Shown here one piece after another: positions 1 to 8,120 of a stretch of DNA of 64,000 nucleotides. This DNA is from Clostridiales bacterium (GTDB taxonomy: Bacteria > Bacillota > Clostridia > Peptostreptococcales > Anaerovoracaceae): NCBI GenBank assembly GCA_009782285.1, contig WRJK01000001.1:1-64000 (forward strand), read 5' to 3'. The notes beneath the pieces are model-generated. The model saw nothing but the letters and a program-made list of their open reading frames with translations. It was not told the DNA's origin and did not search any database. The translations under genes and the position numbers were made by a program. Within the stretch, counting starts at the first letter, position 1. Every line of letters begins with the position of its first letter.

Positions 1-1
1 G

Positions 2-1126
2 AAACAGAGGGAGGACGGGAGTGTCGACTACAGAGAGCTGGGGCTGATCAAAAACGTCTACGAAGGCGAGGTGCTGTGCAACATCGTGCTCCCGAAAGCA
101 GGGCTGGACGGAACCAACGTTTTCGGCGGCGCCATACCAGCAAAGCAGGGGAAGCCTGCCGCAGTTGAACCCGGAAACAACGTTGTGATTACGGACGACA
201 AGACGGAACTTCGGGCGGGGACTGACGGGTGCGTATATTTCAAAGGCGGCAAAGTGTACATCGAAGAAGCGTACAGCGTGAAGTCGGACGTCTGCCTGAA
301 AACCGGGAACATACAGTTCAACGGGAGCGTCCATATAGCCGAGAGCGTGCGGCAGGGTTTCAAAGTGACGGCACAGAAAGACATTTACGTCAAAGGGCTG
401 GTAGAAGGCGCCGAACTTTCTGCAGGAGGGAACATTGCCATCGTTGGCGGCATTACGGGCATGAACACAGCAAAAATTGAGGCAGGCGGCGACATAACAG
501 TTAAATTCATTGAAAACGCGCATGTGGAGTGCGGAGGCAACATTACATGCGACATCATCCTCATGTCGGACGTAAAAGCGGAGAAATCGATAGTCATGAA
601 AGGCGAAAGGGCCGCCATCATAGGCGGCAGGGTGCTGGCTGGCGAAACGATAACCGCAAAAGCGCTGGGGTCGAACAAGCACCCCAAACAGGAAGTGTCG
701 GTGCGCAGGAACTGGAACGTTGAAGGCGACAACGCAGAGAAGGAACAAATGAAGGACAGGGAAAAAAAGGCGGCACTGAAGAAAAAGCTGGCAGCAGCAG
801 AAAAGATGGTTGAGGAATACAGCGCAAGGATAAAAGCGGAGAACGCCTTGGGGCCGAAAAAGAGCATTGCCGCAATGAAGGAGTGCATGGTCAAGAAATC
901 AGAGTTTGCAGCAGTGGCAGCATCGCTGAAGAACATGATTGAGAATTACATAGAGCACGACTTTGTATCCAGCATCTCCTGTACGGGGTTTGTCTACCCA
1001 GGCGTCAGAATCCGAATCGACCATTGCCAGATGGACGTCACAACGCCGCTTCAGAACCAGAAGTTTTACGTGAGCGAAGGCGAAATCGTAGCCGGGACGG
1101 TGCTCCCCGGGGAAAGGAACGCATAA
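2..1126 (+). CDS. fapA: FapA/DUF342 family protein, 5' end cut by window
   Basis: Open from the first in-frame codon at position 2, so the true start lies upstream and the protein is N-terminally truncated. The visible 374 residues open with the FapA signature EDGSVDYRELGLIKNVYEGE, then PKAGLDGTNVFGG and IPAKQGK. A right-handed beta-helix-like run of short Gly/Val/Ala repeats follows (about 90-230 of the visible part), then a Lys/Glu-rich coiled coil (about 240-310) and a short beta tail. FapA proteins (flagellar assembly protein A, DUF342) are polymerising beta-helix proteins that often sit in clostridial and Bacillus motility clusters; their molecular role is poorly defined. The stop is 10 bases before cheC, so it is probably the first visible gene of a fapA-cheC-cheD operon. 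Family call is firm, function is not. Confidence 0.9.
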   Translation, partial: KQREDGSVDYRELGLIKNVYEGEVLCNIVLPKAGLDGTNVFGGAIPAKQGKPAAVEPGNNVVITDDKTELRAGTDGCVYFKGGKVYIEEAYSVKSDVCLKTGNIQFNGSVHIAESVRQGFKVTAQKDIYVKGLVEGAELSAGGNIAIVGGITGMNTAKIEAGGDITVKFIENAHVECGGNITCDIILMSDVKAEKSIVMKGERAAIIGGRVLAGETITAKALGSNKHPKQEVSVRRNWNVEGDNAEKEQMKDREKKAALKKKLAAAEKMVEEYSARIKAENALGPKKSIAAMKECMVKKSEFAAVAASLKNMIENYIEHDFVSSISCTGFVYPGVRIRIDHCQMDVTTPLQNQKFYVSEGEIVAGTVLPGERNA

Positions 1127-1136
1127 AGGAGAAACC

Positions 1137-1757
1137 ATGGTAGCAAGTTACGAAGATCTGAACGAGTTGCAGCTGGACGCAATCCGGGAGGTAGCAAGCA
1201 TAGGTGCGGGGAACGCAGCAACAGCCCTTTCAAGCCTCCTGAGCCAGCAGGTCAAAATCGACGTCCCCAATGTGTCCCTTATGGAATACAGCAGCGCTAT
1301 TGAGATACTGGGCGGGCCTGAAACCATAGCCTGCGGAATAATGGTGAGGCTGTCCGGCGACATGAACGGGGTTATCCTGTACCTGCAGGAGCTGGACTTC
1401 ATCAACGTCGTGCTGAAAAGCGTATTCGGCAAGACAGCCAGCGGCTACGAAGAGCTCGGAGAGATGGAGACTTCAGCGCTAATTGAAATAGGGAACATAG
1501 GCATATCCTCATACATAAACTCGCTTGCGGCCTTTGCAAGGATGGACGTGCAGCTTTCCGTGCCGGCGTTTTGCATCAACATGGCGGGCGCGATGATAAC
1601 GGTGCCCATGACGGAAATCGGATACGAGTCGAACAAGATTATGCTGCTCGACGGCAATTTCAAGTGCGGAGGGCAGAAAGTGTCAAGCAAGCTGCTTTTG
1701 GTGCCGGACGTGAAGTCTCTGTCCGAGCTGTTGGGGAGGTTGGGAGTAAACAAGTGA
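1137..1757 (+). CDS. cheC: CheC-family CheY-P phosphatase
   Basis: 206 residues, the usual CheC length. CheC removes phosphate from CheY-P during adaptation and binds CheD. The family has two pseudo-symmetric sites with an E-x2-N signature. Here the second is intact (E117-x2-N120 in ALIEIGNIG), but the first reads E18-V-A-S21, with serine in place of the catalytic asparagine, followed by the conserved IGAGNAATALS. It may therefore work mainly through site two. ATG 1137 has an AAGGAG Shine-Dalgarno 7 bases upstream, and the gene overlaps cheD by 4 bases (GTGA). This genome has a second CheC-like phosphatase in FliY (50440-51561). Confidence 0.95.
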   Translation: MVASYEDLNELQLDAIREVASIGAGNAATALSSLLSQQVKIDVPNVSLMEYSSAIEILGGPETIACGIMVRLSGDMNGVILYLQELDFINVVLKSVFGKTASGYEELGEMETSALIEIGNIGISSYINSLAAFARMDVQLSVPAFCINMAGAMITVPMTEIGYESNKIMLLDGNFKCGGQKVSSKLLLVPDVKSLSELLGRLGVNK

Positions 1758-2233
1758 GTTCACTGTTAGTGGTAGGGATATCAGATGTTAAAATGACCAA
1801 AGCACCCGGCGTACTGATAACTTACGCTCTGGGGTCCTGCATCGGCGTGTGCTTTTACGACTCTGCAATCCGGCTGGGGGCGCTTTTGCACATCATGCTC
1901 CCGGATGCCCCAAGCAAGATCGACAACGTGTTCAAGTACGCAGACACTGGGATAGCAGAAACACTCAGGAAAATGGAGTCGATGGGGGGGAGCAGGAGCA
2001 GGATCACCGCGAAAATCGCGGGCGGCGCACAGATGTTCCACGTCCCCGGCGACAACCACCTCGGGAACATCGGCAAGAGAAACAGCGACAGCGTCAGGAT
2101 GACGCTGCTGAAACAGCGCGTCCGCATGCTTGGCGCCGACGTAGGGGGGACTTTTGCAAGGACAGTTGAATTCGACACGGCGACCGGGGTAGCGAAGGTA
2201 AGAACCTACGGCCACCCGGACAAAGACCTATGA
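1754..2233 (+). CDS. cheD: CheD chemoreceptor glutamine deamidase
   Basis: 159 residues starting at GTG 1754, inside the GTGA overlap with the cheC stop; the longer reading frame upstream merely shadows cheC. CheD deamidates glutamines on chemoreceptors and, when bound to CheC, stimulates CheC phosphatase activity. The catalytic set is visible: T23, C29 in YALGSCIG and H46 in GALLHIMLP, matching the Thr-Cys-His arrangement known for the family. Later motifs AKIAGGAQMF, GNIGKRNSD and LGADVGGTFARTV are also typical. The coding end overlaps the convergent ComFB gene by 6 bases, leaving no room for a terminator between the two operons. Confidence 0.95.
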   Translation: MSSLLVVGISDVKMTKAPGVLITYALGSCIGVCFYDSAIRLGALLHIMLPDAPSKIDNVFKYADTGIAETLRKMESMGGSRSRITAKIAGGAQMFHVPGDNHLGNIGKRNSDSVRMTLLKQRVRMLGADVGGTFARTVEFDTATGVAKVRTYGHPDKDL

Positions 2234-2959
2234 GTGGCTTGGAGATTTGCTGACTTTGGCGCACGCCTCGGCCAGCTTGGAATATATGTCGGTTCTGTAC
2301 TGCATTCCGTAGGAAGTGATTTTTGCAAAGAGCGACCCTTTCAGGCTCACGACGTATTTCGAAGGTATGTTGTTCAGCGTGACGGCGATCACATCGTTGG
2401 TGCACCTCTCGCAGCAGCACATGCCGTAGCCGGACATGATTTTAGGGGCTTCCAACCGGACCACTTCTTCGAGGATGTTTGTCAGGACGAAGCCGTCCAT
2501 AGCCTTCCCGCTGTCAACGAACTCACGGCTGCTTTTTTCTCTTTCTTCTGCGGGCTCTGGTTCAAAGCTTGCTGGTTCAAAGCTATCAGGGCCAAAGCTT
2601 TCAGGGTCAAAAGCCTCGACTTTCGCGCTCTGCGCCCTGTCGTGCTTGATGGCAACGACTGTGTGGTTGTCGTAGCCGGACAGCCTTTCTTCGATCATTT
2701 TCGCTCTCTCCCGAATTTTCAATCTCACGGCTGTTGCCCTTGCTTCCAAATCAAGAGCTTCAACTCTCTCAAGGTTGATGCGTATCTGCTCGGAAATGTC
2801 TTCAGCAGCGTTCTTTGGCAAACCCTCTTCCGTTTGTCTGCCGTTCGGGCTTTCCGGCTGAGGCTTTGGGATGCTGTCTTCAATCTCGTCCGGGGTAAGG
2901 CCGGTCCTGTTGGTTATCATGTTTAACACATGGGAAGTCTTATTGCTTTTTTTCGGCAT
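2228..2959 (-). CDS. ComFB-domain protein with acidic repeat linker
   Basis: 243 residues. The C-terminal third (about 150-235) is a ComFB domain: NILEEVVRLEAPKI, then a Cys cluster GMCCCERC, DVIAVTLNNIPSKYVVS and a Lys/Tyr-rich tail. ComFB cysteines bind zinc in known members, and ComFB proteins have recently been reported as cyclic-dinucleotide receptors; which ligand would apply here is unknown. The N-terminal half is polar and contains a tandem acidic repeat around PESFG-PDSFE-PASFE-PEPAE. ATG 2959 is preferred over TTG 2965 because AGGAAAGGG lies 8 bases before the ATG. The gene follows parA on the same strand with an 18-base gap and converges on cheD. Motility or competence output is inference only. 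Confidence 0.8.
   Translation of the reverse strand: MPKKSNKTSHVLNMITNRTGLTPDEIEDSIPKPQPESPNGRQTEEGLPKNAAEDISEQIRINLERVEALDLEARATAVRLKIRERAKMIEERLSGYDNHTVVAIKHDRAQSAKVEAFDPESFGPDSFEPASFEPEPAEEREKSSREFVDSGKAMDGFVLTNILEEVVRLEAPKIMSGYGMCCCERCTNDVIAVTLNNIPSKYVVSLKGSLFAKITSYGMQYRTDIYSKLAEACAKVSKSPSHS
2559..2618. repeat. Four imperfect 15-bp tandem repeats inside the ComFB gene
   Basis: The plus strand shows four consecutive 15-base units beginning GGTTCAAAGC, GGTTCAAAGC, GGGCCAAAGC and GGGTCAAAAG. On the coding (minus) strand they give the acidic pentapeptide-like series around SF-x-P-x in the linker before the ComFB domain. Since the unit is a multiple of three, copy-number changes would lengthen or shorten the linker without a frameshift. 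Confidence 0.75.
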
Positions 2960-2977
2960 GGTCAAAACCCTTTCCTG

Positions 2978-3736
2978 CTACAGGTTGTTGCATATTTCCT
3001 TCACCAGGTCATTGTAGTCGGAAGCTGCGTTTGACTTCGGAGCATAGGATATAATGCTTTGCCCGTGAGCAGGGGCTTCGGCGACAGCGACGTTGTTCCT
3101 GATTTTTACATTGAAGATGGTTGTTTCAAGCTGCAGTGCTATGGCTGCGGCAAGTTCCTCGACCTCTTTGACGAGGTTGAGGTGCCGGTTGTATTTTGTG
3201 AGCAGCACACCCGATATCTTCAATCCGGAGTTGTAGAATTTCTTGACTATTTCAATGGTGTCCTTCAGCTGGCTGATCCCGAGCAGGCTGAGCACCTCCG
3301 GCACCATGGGTATAATGAGGGAATCAGACGTGACATACGCGTTTACGGTGAGAAGGTTGAGGGCAGGCGGCGTGTCGATTATTATAAAATCGTAGTCCTT
3401 CCTTATCGGTTCAATGGCGCTGCTCAGGATGAACTCCCGCCCGGAACGGTTGAACTCCAGCTCTGCCGAGCTCAGGAGGATGTTTGACGGCAGCACGTCG
3501 CCGCAGCCAGTGCTTTGGATCGCCTCCCTTGCTGATGCAGCACCCTTCAGGACATCGTAGGCGGTAAGGCCGTTTTCGATGTCGATGCCAAGGCAGAACC
3601 CAAGGTTCCCCTGAGGGTCTAGGTCTATCCCGAGAACCTTGTACCCACTTAAATACAAGCCGTTTACAAGAGAACAGCAGGTTGTCGTCTTACCGACTCC
3701 GCCTTTCTGGTTGGTGACTGTGATGATGTACGCCAA
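2978..3736 (-). CDS. ParA/Soj-family P-loop ATPase
   Basis: 252 residues from TTG 3736. The deviant Walker A QKGGVGKTT, the A' motif LDLDPQGNLG and Walker B IIIDTPP are all present, and the length is that of a stand-alone Soj/ParA. ParA proteins dimerise on ATP and bind DNA or membranes to position plasmids, chromosomes, chemoreceptor arrays or flagella. An in-frame ATG at 3751 exists, but the only strong Shine-Dalgarno, GGAGGGG (3748-3742), lies inside its codons and is about 6 bases from TTG 3736, so TTG is chosen. No ParB gene is adjacent; the partner on the same transcript is the ComFB gene. It is not an obvious FlhG, since there is no flhF next to it. It probably positions something in the motility or signalling context; the cargo is unknown. 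Confidence 0.88.
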   Translation of the reverse strand: MAYIITVTNQKGGVGKTTTCCSLVNGLYLSGYKVLGIDLDPQGNLGFCLGIDIENGLTAYDVLKGAASAREAIQSTGCGDVLPSNILLSSAELEFNRSGREFILSSAIEPIRKDYDFIIIDTPPALNLLTVNAYVTSDSLIIPMVPEVLSLLGISQLKDTIEIVKKFYNSGLKISGVLLTKYNRHLNLVKEVEELAAAIALQLETTIFNVKIRNNVAVAEAPAHGQSIISYAPKSNAASDYNDLVKEICNNL

Positions 3737-3777
3737 GTCGCGCCCCTCCATGATAAAAAAATTATTATTAACTAATT

Positions 3778-3805
3778 TTAACATATGACGATATAAAAGT
3801 ATAGT
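3778..3805 (+). promoter_or_regulatory. Candidate sigma-A promoter for fliD
   Basis: TTAACA (3778-3783), a 16-base spacer, TATAGT (3800-3805); each hexamer matches consensus at five of six positions. It lies 51 bases before the fliD ATG and overlaps the divergent parA promoter candidate. No convincing sigma-28 motif was seen here. Confidence 0.45.
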
Positions 3806-3817
3806 CTTATTGTTCAA
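3790..3817 (-). promoter_or_regulatory. Candidate promoter for parA-comFB
   Basis: On the minus strand: TTGAAC (3817-3812), 16-base spacer, TATATC (3795-3790). It overlaps the oppositely oriented fliD promoter candidate, so the two operons could compete for polymerase. The -10 match is weak. Confidence 0.3.
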
Positions 3818-3856
3818 AAAAGTATATTATGAACGGGGCAGAAGGAGGTAATCCCT

Positions 3857-6253
3857 ATGGTAAGCAGCATTTATTCGACGTCGATGTCTTCCATGTACTC
3901 TACAGCAGCGAGAAAAGGCATCGCGGGCCTCGCGTCCGGCATAAACACCGAGGAGCTGATTGAGGCAATGACTGCGGCGACAAGGGGCAGGATAGCGAAA
4001 TTACTGCAAAAACAAACGATGGCGGGATGGAAGACAGATGCGTACCAATCCGTCACTTCAATGCTTCTTGACTTCAAGAGCAAATACATGTCGGCAATGT
4101 CGCTGGCAAACATGAGGAGCGCCAGCTTTTACCAGAGCGCAACCATCACTCCGGGAGGGCCAAACGCAGGGGCTGTCAGCGTGACAGGCCCTGCTTCTGC
4201 GACTTTGGGCAACTTCTCAATAAAATCGATAGAAAACCTTGCAACCACAGCCGCGTTCACGTCGACAAAAAATGCTTCGCAGAATGAAATCAGGTCAAGG
4301 GACATCGGTGCGCTAATAGACAGCGGCTATTATTCCAGCAAGCTTGAGGGAGGCACGATCAACCTGAAGTTCAACGGTGTGAGCTACAACATTGAGCTGA
4401 ATGACATTGAAACGGACGCGAACCCTACACAGAACGCTCAAAAAATCGTTGAGGCTGTTAACCGGGGGATAGAAGCCGCAGGGCTCAAAGGCAAGGTCGG
4501 GGCTTCGCTCAACGCTTCGGACAAAGTGCAGCTGAACGTGCTTACGTCGAACGGGGACGGAATTGAGATTGCGGCGATCAGCAGCAACGTCAGGAACGCT
4601 CTGGGCATCTATGCCGGCGAAACGGGGAATCAAGGCAACCCGATAATCGGCGGAGTAGACATTGTGACTGATGCAGACGACACGGTCACGCATAAAACGT
4701 TTCAGGAGGCGCTGGACGGCAAATCCATCACTTTCAATTTGGATGGCGTGAACAAGACGATCACGTTTAGCGAGGCAGAATTCGGCACCTACAATGACCT
4801 TGCCGATGCAAGCGACGTTGCAGCCTACATCAACGGCAAACTTGCCGGCGCTTTCGGTGCAAAAGTTGCGGTTTCTATTGAGAACGAATGCCTTGTGTTT
4901 AAAACAAACGACCCGACAGCCGTACTGTCATTGGCAGGCGGAGCAGCGGGGGTCACGGACCTCAACGGTGTACTGGGCATCGACCTTGGGGCAGCGAACA
5001 GGCTGCTGCTGAACCAGCCGCTGGCCAAAACCAACTTGAACAGCGACGCTGCAGCATTTTTTCAAGACCCTGGCTTTTTAGACGGCAGCACGTCTTATGA
5101 AATAGACGTAAACGGAACCAAGTTCAATATATACAGCGACAAGATAATCGTGAACGACGGCGCGTCAGGGCCGAAAACCTATAAATTTGACAATGGCACG
5201 GCGATGCGCGATGTGGTGAACACGATCAACAATTCCGGCGCCGGCGCCAGGATCCAGTACAACAGCACCACAGACAATTTTATCGTTACCGCAACGGAGC
5301 CCGGCAGCATGGGCAAGGTGGAGGTGACCGGCGCATTGGCAGACGCCATCTTTGGAAATCCGGTGCCGACAGATGGCGTGGACGCCAAACTGACCGTCAG
5401 TTTCGACGGGGTGAACGAGGTTCAGATTACGAGGAGCTCCAACAACTTCAACTTGAACGGCTTGAACATTACTCTTAACAGCATCTTTGCGGCTGATACG
5501 GGTGACATAACCTTTACGGCAAAGGCGAACACCGATGCAATCATGAGCGCCATAAAAGACATGGTTTCGGCCTACAACGACATAATAGCAAAAGTCAACA
5601 AAGAACTTAACACCAAGCCGGACAGAAAATTCCAGCCACTAACTTGGGATCAACGGAACCAGCTGAGCCAGGGCGAAATCGACGTGTGGGAGGCAAAAAC
5701 CAAGGAAGGGCTGCTGTTTGCGGACTCTATCTTGGCTTCCCTTGCTACAGACCTCCGGTTCGCGTTTTCGATGCCCATAGGCGAGTCGTCTTTGAGCCAG
5801 ATAGGGATCAGATCCTCATCGGCCTGGCAGGACAACGGAAAGCTGATAATAGACGAAGAAAAGCTCCGCCAAGCGATTGAAAGCGATCCGGAAAAAGTAG
5901 CCGACCTCTTTACAATGGCAGCAGCGTCAGGCAGCACCACGCCCGCTTCGCAAAATGCCGGGGTCATGGCAAGGCTGGACGCCGTAATGAGCAAATACAC
6001 CAACACCCTGGGGACGCAGAAAGGCTTGCTCATCGAAAGGGCGGGGCACGAGAGCTCGCCCCTTTCCACAACGAGCAGTGCCATGTACAAGGAGATGGCG
6101 GCTTACGACAGGGAACTCCAGACTCTTCAGGACAGGCTTGCAACGGAGGAGGCCCGCTACGCGAAGCAGTTCGTCAGCCTTGAAAAGTACATAAGCCAGA
6201 TGAACCAGCAAAGCAGCTGGCTTACCCAGATGTTTACCAACAACCAACAGTAG
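3857..6253 (+). CDS. fliD: FliD flagellar filament cap (hook-associated protein 2)
   Basis: 798 residues, on the long side for FliD. The N-terminal FliD domain is clear (GIAGLASGINTEELIEAM, then GWKTDAYQSVTSMLLDFKSK) and the C-terminal FliD domain begins near residue 560 (AIMSAIKDMVSAYNDIIAKV) and ends in a coiled coil (RLATEEARYAKQFVSLEKYI). The middle is a long beta-rich region, presumably the surface-exposed head domains. FliD caps the growing filament and folds flagellin. A GAAGGAGG Shine-Dalgarno lies 7 bases before ATG 3857. It is the first gene of fliD-fliS-chaperone; no flagellin gene is in this window. Confidence 0.96.
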   Translation: MVSSIYSTSMSSMYSTAARKGIAGLASGINTEELIEAMTAATRGRIAKLLQKQTMAGWKTDAYQSVTSMLLDFKSKYMSAMSLANMRSASFYQSATITPGGPNAGAVSVTGPASATLGNFSIKSIENLATTAAFTSTKNASQNEIRSRDIGALIDSGYYSSKLEGGTINLKFNGVSYNIELNDIETDANPTQNAQKIVEAVNRGIEAAGLKGKVGASLNASDKVQLNVLTSNGDGIEIAAISSNVRNALGIYAGETGNQGNPIIGGVDIVTDADDTVTHKTFQEALDGKSITFNLDGVNKTITFSEAEFGTYNDLADASDVAAYINGKLAGAFGAKVAVSIENECLVFKTNDPTAVLSLAGGAAGVTDLNGVLGIDLGAANRLLLNQPLAKTNLNSDAAAFFQDPGFLDGSTSYEIDVNGTKFNIYSDKIIVNDGASGPKTYKFDNGTAMRDVVNTINNSGAGARIQYNSTTDNFIVTATEPGSMGKVEVTGALADAIFGNPVPTDGVDAKLTVSFDGVNEVQITRSSNNFNLNGLNITLNSIFAADTGDITFTAKANTDAIMSAIKDMVSAYNDIIAKVNKELNTKPDRKFQPLTWDQRNQLSQGEIDVWEAKTKEGLLFADSILASLATDLRFAFSMPIGESSLSQIGIRSSSAWQDNGKLIIDEEKLRQAIESDPEKVADLFTMAAASGSTTPASQNAGVMARLDAVMSKYTNTLGTQKGLLIERAGHESSPLSTTSSAMYKEMAAYDRELQTLQDRLATEEARYAKQFVSLEKYISQMNQQSSWLTQMFTNNQQ

Positions 6254-6294
6254 CGGCGTCAGTTAAATCTCAGTTTGCGAGAGAGGAAAAATAT

Positions 6295-6684
6295 ATGACG
6301 GCATACAGTATAGGATTACAGGAGTACAAGGAGCAAGCGATCAATACTATGACACCCGGCGAAATGCTGATACTGCTTTATGACGAGATAGTTAAGCGGT
6401 TGAAGAAAGCCGAGATGCTGGCGAACAAGTCAGACTTTGAGAATTTTGAAAACGAAATCAAGCGGGCGCAGGACGTAGTGACGTACCTGAACAACGCTTT
6501 GGACAGGAGGATAGAGATAAGCAAGAACCTTGCCCAGCTGTACAGCTTCTTCAACTACCAGATGGCAAGGATAACGGCAGGCAGGAACCTTCACCTGATC
6601 GACGAGCTGATCCCGCTGGTGGAGGACCTCCGGGACACCTACAAGCAGGCTGACAGGTTGAGTAAGATAACATGTCAGCGATGA
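6295..6684 (+). CDS. fliS: FliS flagellin export chaperone
   Basis: 129 residues, full family length. The helical-bundle signature is present: YSIGLQEYKEQAINTMTPGE, MLILLYDEIVKRLKKAE, and the region around ALDRRIEISKNLAQLYSFFN. FliS binds the flagellin C-terminus in the cytoplasm and blocks premature polymerisation. It sits 41 bases after fliD with a GAGAGG ribosome site, and its stop overlaps the next gene by 13 bases. Confidence 0.96.
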   Translation: MTAYSIGLQEYKEQAINTMTPGEMLILLYDEIVKRLKKAEMLANKSDFENFENEIKRAQDVVTYLNNALDRRIEISKNLAQLYSFFNYQMARITAGRNLHLIDELIPLVEDLRDTYKQADRLSKITCQR

Positions 6685-7055
6685 ACCTAGTATTGTCCGG
6701 CCTCCAGAGCAGGCACAAGCAGATGGACAACCTGATGGCGCTGACGAAAGAGATGGGGAAGGCGATTGAGCTGAACGACTTGGAATCCCTCGGGGCGGTG
6801 CTGTCGATGCGCCAGGAGACGATGGGAAGGATCGACGACATCAACACGGAGGTCATGAACAGGATATCGGGCTTGGACCAGCCCGGCAGGGACAAAATGA
6901 AGCGCGTGCTGAAGCAGGAGGCAGGGCCGGAAGACTTGGATAACCCGCTTGAAGCAGGCATTTTCGACACGAACAGGATGACAATGCTGCTTTTACAGAA
7001 GATAATAGACCTTGACGGGGCAATAAACGACAAGATATCAAAAAGAGGAGGCTGA
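6672..7055 (+). CDS. Small helical flagellar chaperone-like protein (FliT/FlgN-type)
   Basis: 127 residues, predicted almost wholly alpha-helical with heptad-like spacing (LQSRHKQMDNLMALTKEMGK, IDDINTEVMNRISGL, MTMLLLQKIIDLDGAINDKI). Its place directly after fliS, overlapping by 13 bases, is where FliT- or FlgN-type export chaperones for FliD or hook-associated proteins usually lie. Sequence conservation in these families is low, so the specific assignment is contextual. ATG 6681, in an ATGA overlap with the fliS stop, is an alternative start. The gene ends at the loop of the following terminator hairpin. Confidence 0.75.
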   Translation: MSAMNLVLSGLQSRHKQMDNLMALTKEMGKAIELNDLESLGAVLSMRQETMGRIDDINTEVMNRISGLDQPGRDKMKRVLKQEAGPEDLDNPLEAGIFDTNRMTMLLLQKIIDLDGAINDKISKRGG

Positions 7056-7066
7056 GCCTCCTTTTT
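7046..7066. terminator. Bidirectional intrinsic terminator
   Basis: AGGAGGC / GCCTCCT stem with a TGA loop (the loop is the stop codon of the preceding gene), preceded by A4 and followed by T5, so it works in both orientations. It separates the fliD operon from the convergent aldolase gene. Confidence 0.85.
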
Positions 7067-7085
7067 GAATGCCATGCTTCCTAGG

Positions 7086-8099
7086 CTAAATGTCCTGCAA
7101 AAAAGAATCCACGTCTTCCTCGGCAGAGCCCCATGAGGTCACGAGCCTGATGCAGATGTTGTTTTCGTCGATGGGCTTCCACCTGTAGAAGAAGTACTTT
7201 TCCTCAAGCTTTTCGACCAGTTTTATTGGCAGAATGGGGAAAATCTGGTTTGTAGGCGAATCAACCAGGAAACCGTGCCCTTTGGCCGCGATGCCGTCGC
7301 GGAGCTTGTTCGCCAGTCTGTTCGAATGCTCGGCGAGCCGGAAATACAGCCCGTCCTTGAGCAGAGCCTCGAACTGTACGCCCAGCAGCCTGCCCTTTGC
7401 CAGCAGCCCGCACTGCTGCTTGGTGACGTACCTGAATTCAGGCTGAAGCTCCGGGTTCACGATCACTAGGGCTTCGCCGAACAAAGCCCCATTCTTCGTG
7501 CCGCCAATGTAAAAGGCGTCGGTGAGGGCGGCAAGGTCAGGAAGGGTCAGGTCGTTTCCCTGTGCGGTAAGCGCACAGCCAAGCCGAGCCCCGTCAAGGT
7601 AGAGGTACATGCTGTTTTCCCTGCAGACTTCGCTCAACGCGGTCAGCTCCGCCTTTGTGTATATGGTGCCGATTTCCGTAGAGTCGGAGACGTAGACGAG
7701 CTTTGGCTTCACCATGTGTTCGTCTTCGTGTTCAATCAGGGCCTCTTTGACGTGAGCCGGGCAGAGCTTCCCGTCAGGAGTGTCAAACGCCACCACTTTG
7801 TGCCCCCTCGCTTCCACGGATCCTGTTTCGTGCATGTAGATATGGGCAGAACGCGAGGCAAGCACCGCCTCGTGGGGGCGCAGGAAAGCCGAAATTGAAG
7901 TGTAGTTCGCTGGAGTGCCGCCAATCATGAAATGCACTTCGGCGCCAGAGTTTTCAATCAAGCCTTTAATTGTGTCCGCAGCGCCGAAACAGTGGTCGTC
8001 AAGCCCGTAGCCGTCCCAGTGCTCATAGTTTGTGTTCGCCAAGGCTTCCAAAACCTGCGGGTGCCCCCCCAGGCTGTAATCGCTTCTGAAAAAAATCAT
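7086..8099 (-). CDS. Threonine aldolase-like PLP lyase
   Basis: 337 residues from ATG 8099. Fold-type I PLP enzyme of the low-specificity L-threonine aldolase / beta-eliminating lyase family, which splits threonine or allo-threonine to glycine and acetaldehyde. The Schiff-base lysine is in YIGGTKNGALFG (K202) and the PLP-nitrogen aspartate in LYLDGARLG. N-terminal RSDYSLGGHPQVLEAL and HIYMHETG are family-typical. An upstream in-frame ATG at 8129 lies inside the TGAA microsatellite and has no Shine-Dalgarno; ATG 8099 has a modest AAAGGGA about 9 bases before it. Probably cotranscribed with the upstream PIN toxin gene. Substrate preference cannot be told from sequence. Confidence 0.9.
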   Translation of the reverse strand: MIFFRSDYSLGGHPQVLEALANTNYEHWDGYGLDDHCFGAADTIKGLIENSGAEVHFMIGGTPANYTSISAFLRPHEAVLASRSAHIYMHETGSVEARGHKVVAFDTPDGKLCPAHVKEALIEHEDEHMVKPKLVYVSDSTEIGTIYTKAELTALSEVCRENSMYLYLDGARLGCALTAQGNDLTLPDLAALTDAFYIGGTKNGALFGEALVIVNPELQPEFRYVTKQQCGLLAKGRLLGVQFEALLKDGLYFRLAEHSNRLANKLRDGIAAKGHGFLVDSPTNQIFPILPIKLVEKLEEKYFFYRWKPIDENNICIRLVTSWGSAEEDVDSFLQDI

Positions 8100-8120
8100 A
8101 TGAATCGTCCCTTTCTGTTT

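Noticed and set aside
2234-2926. 230-codon plus-strand frame opposite the ComFB gene
   Set aside because: The minus frame has a recognisable ComFB domain, a good ribosome site and operon spacing with parA; the plus frame has none of these.
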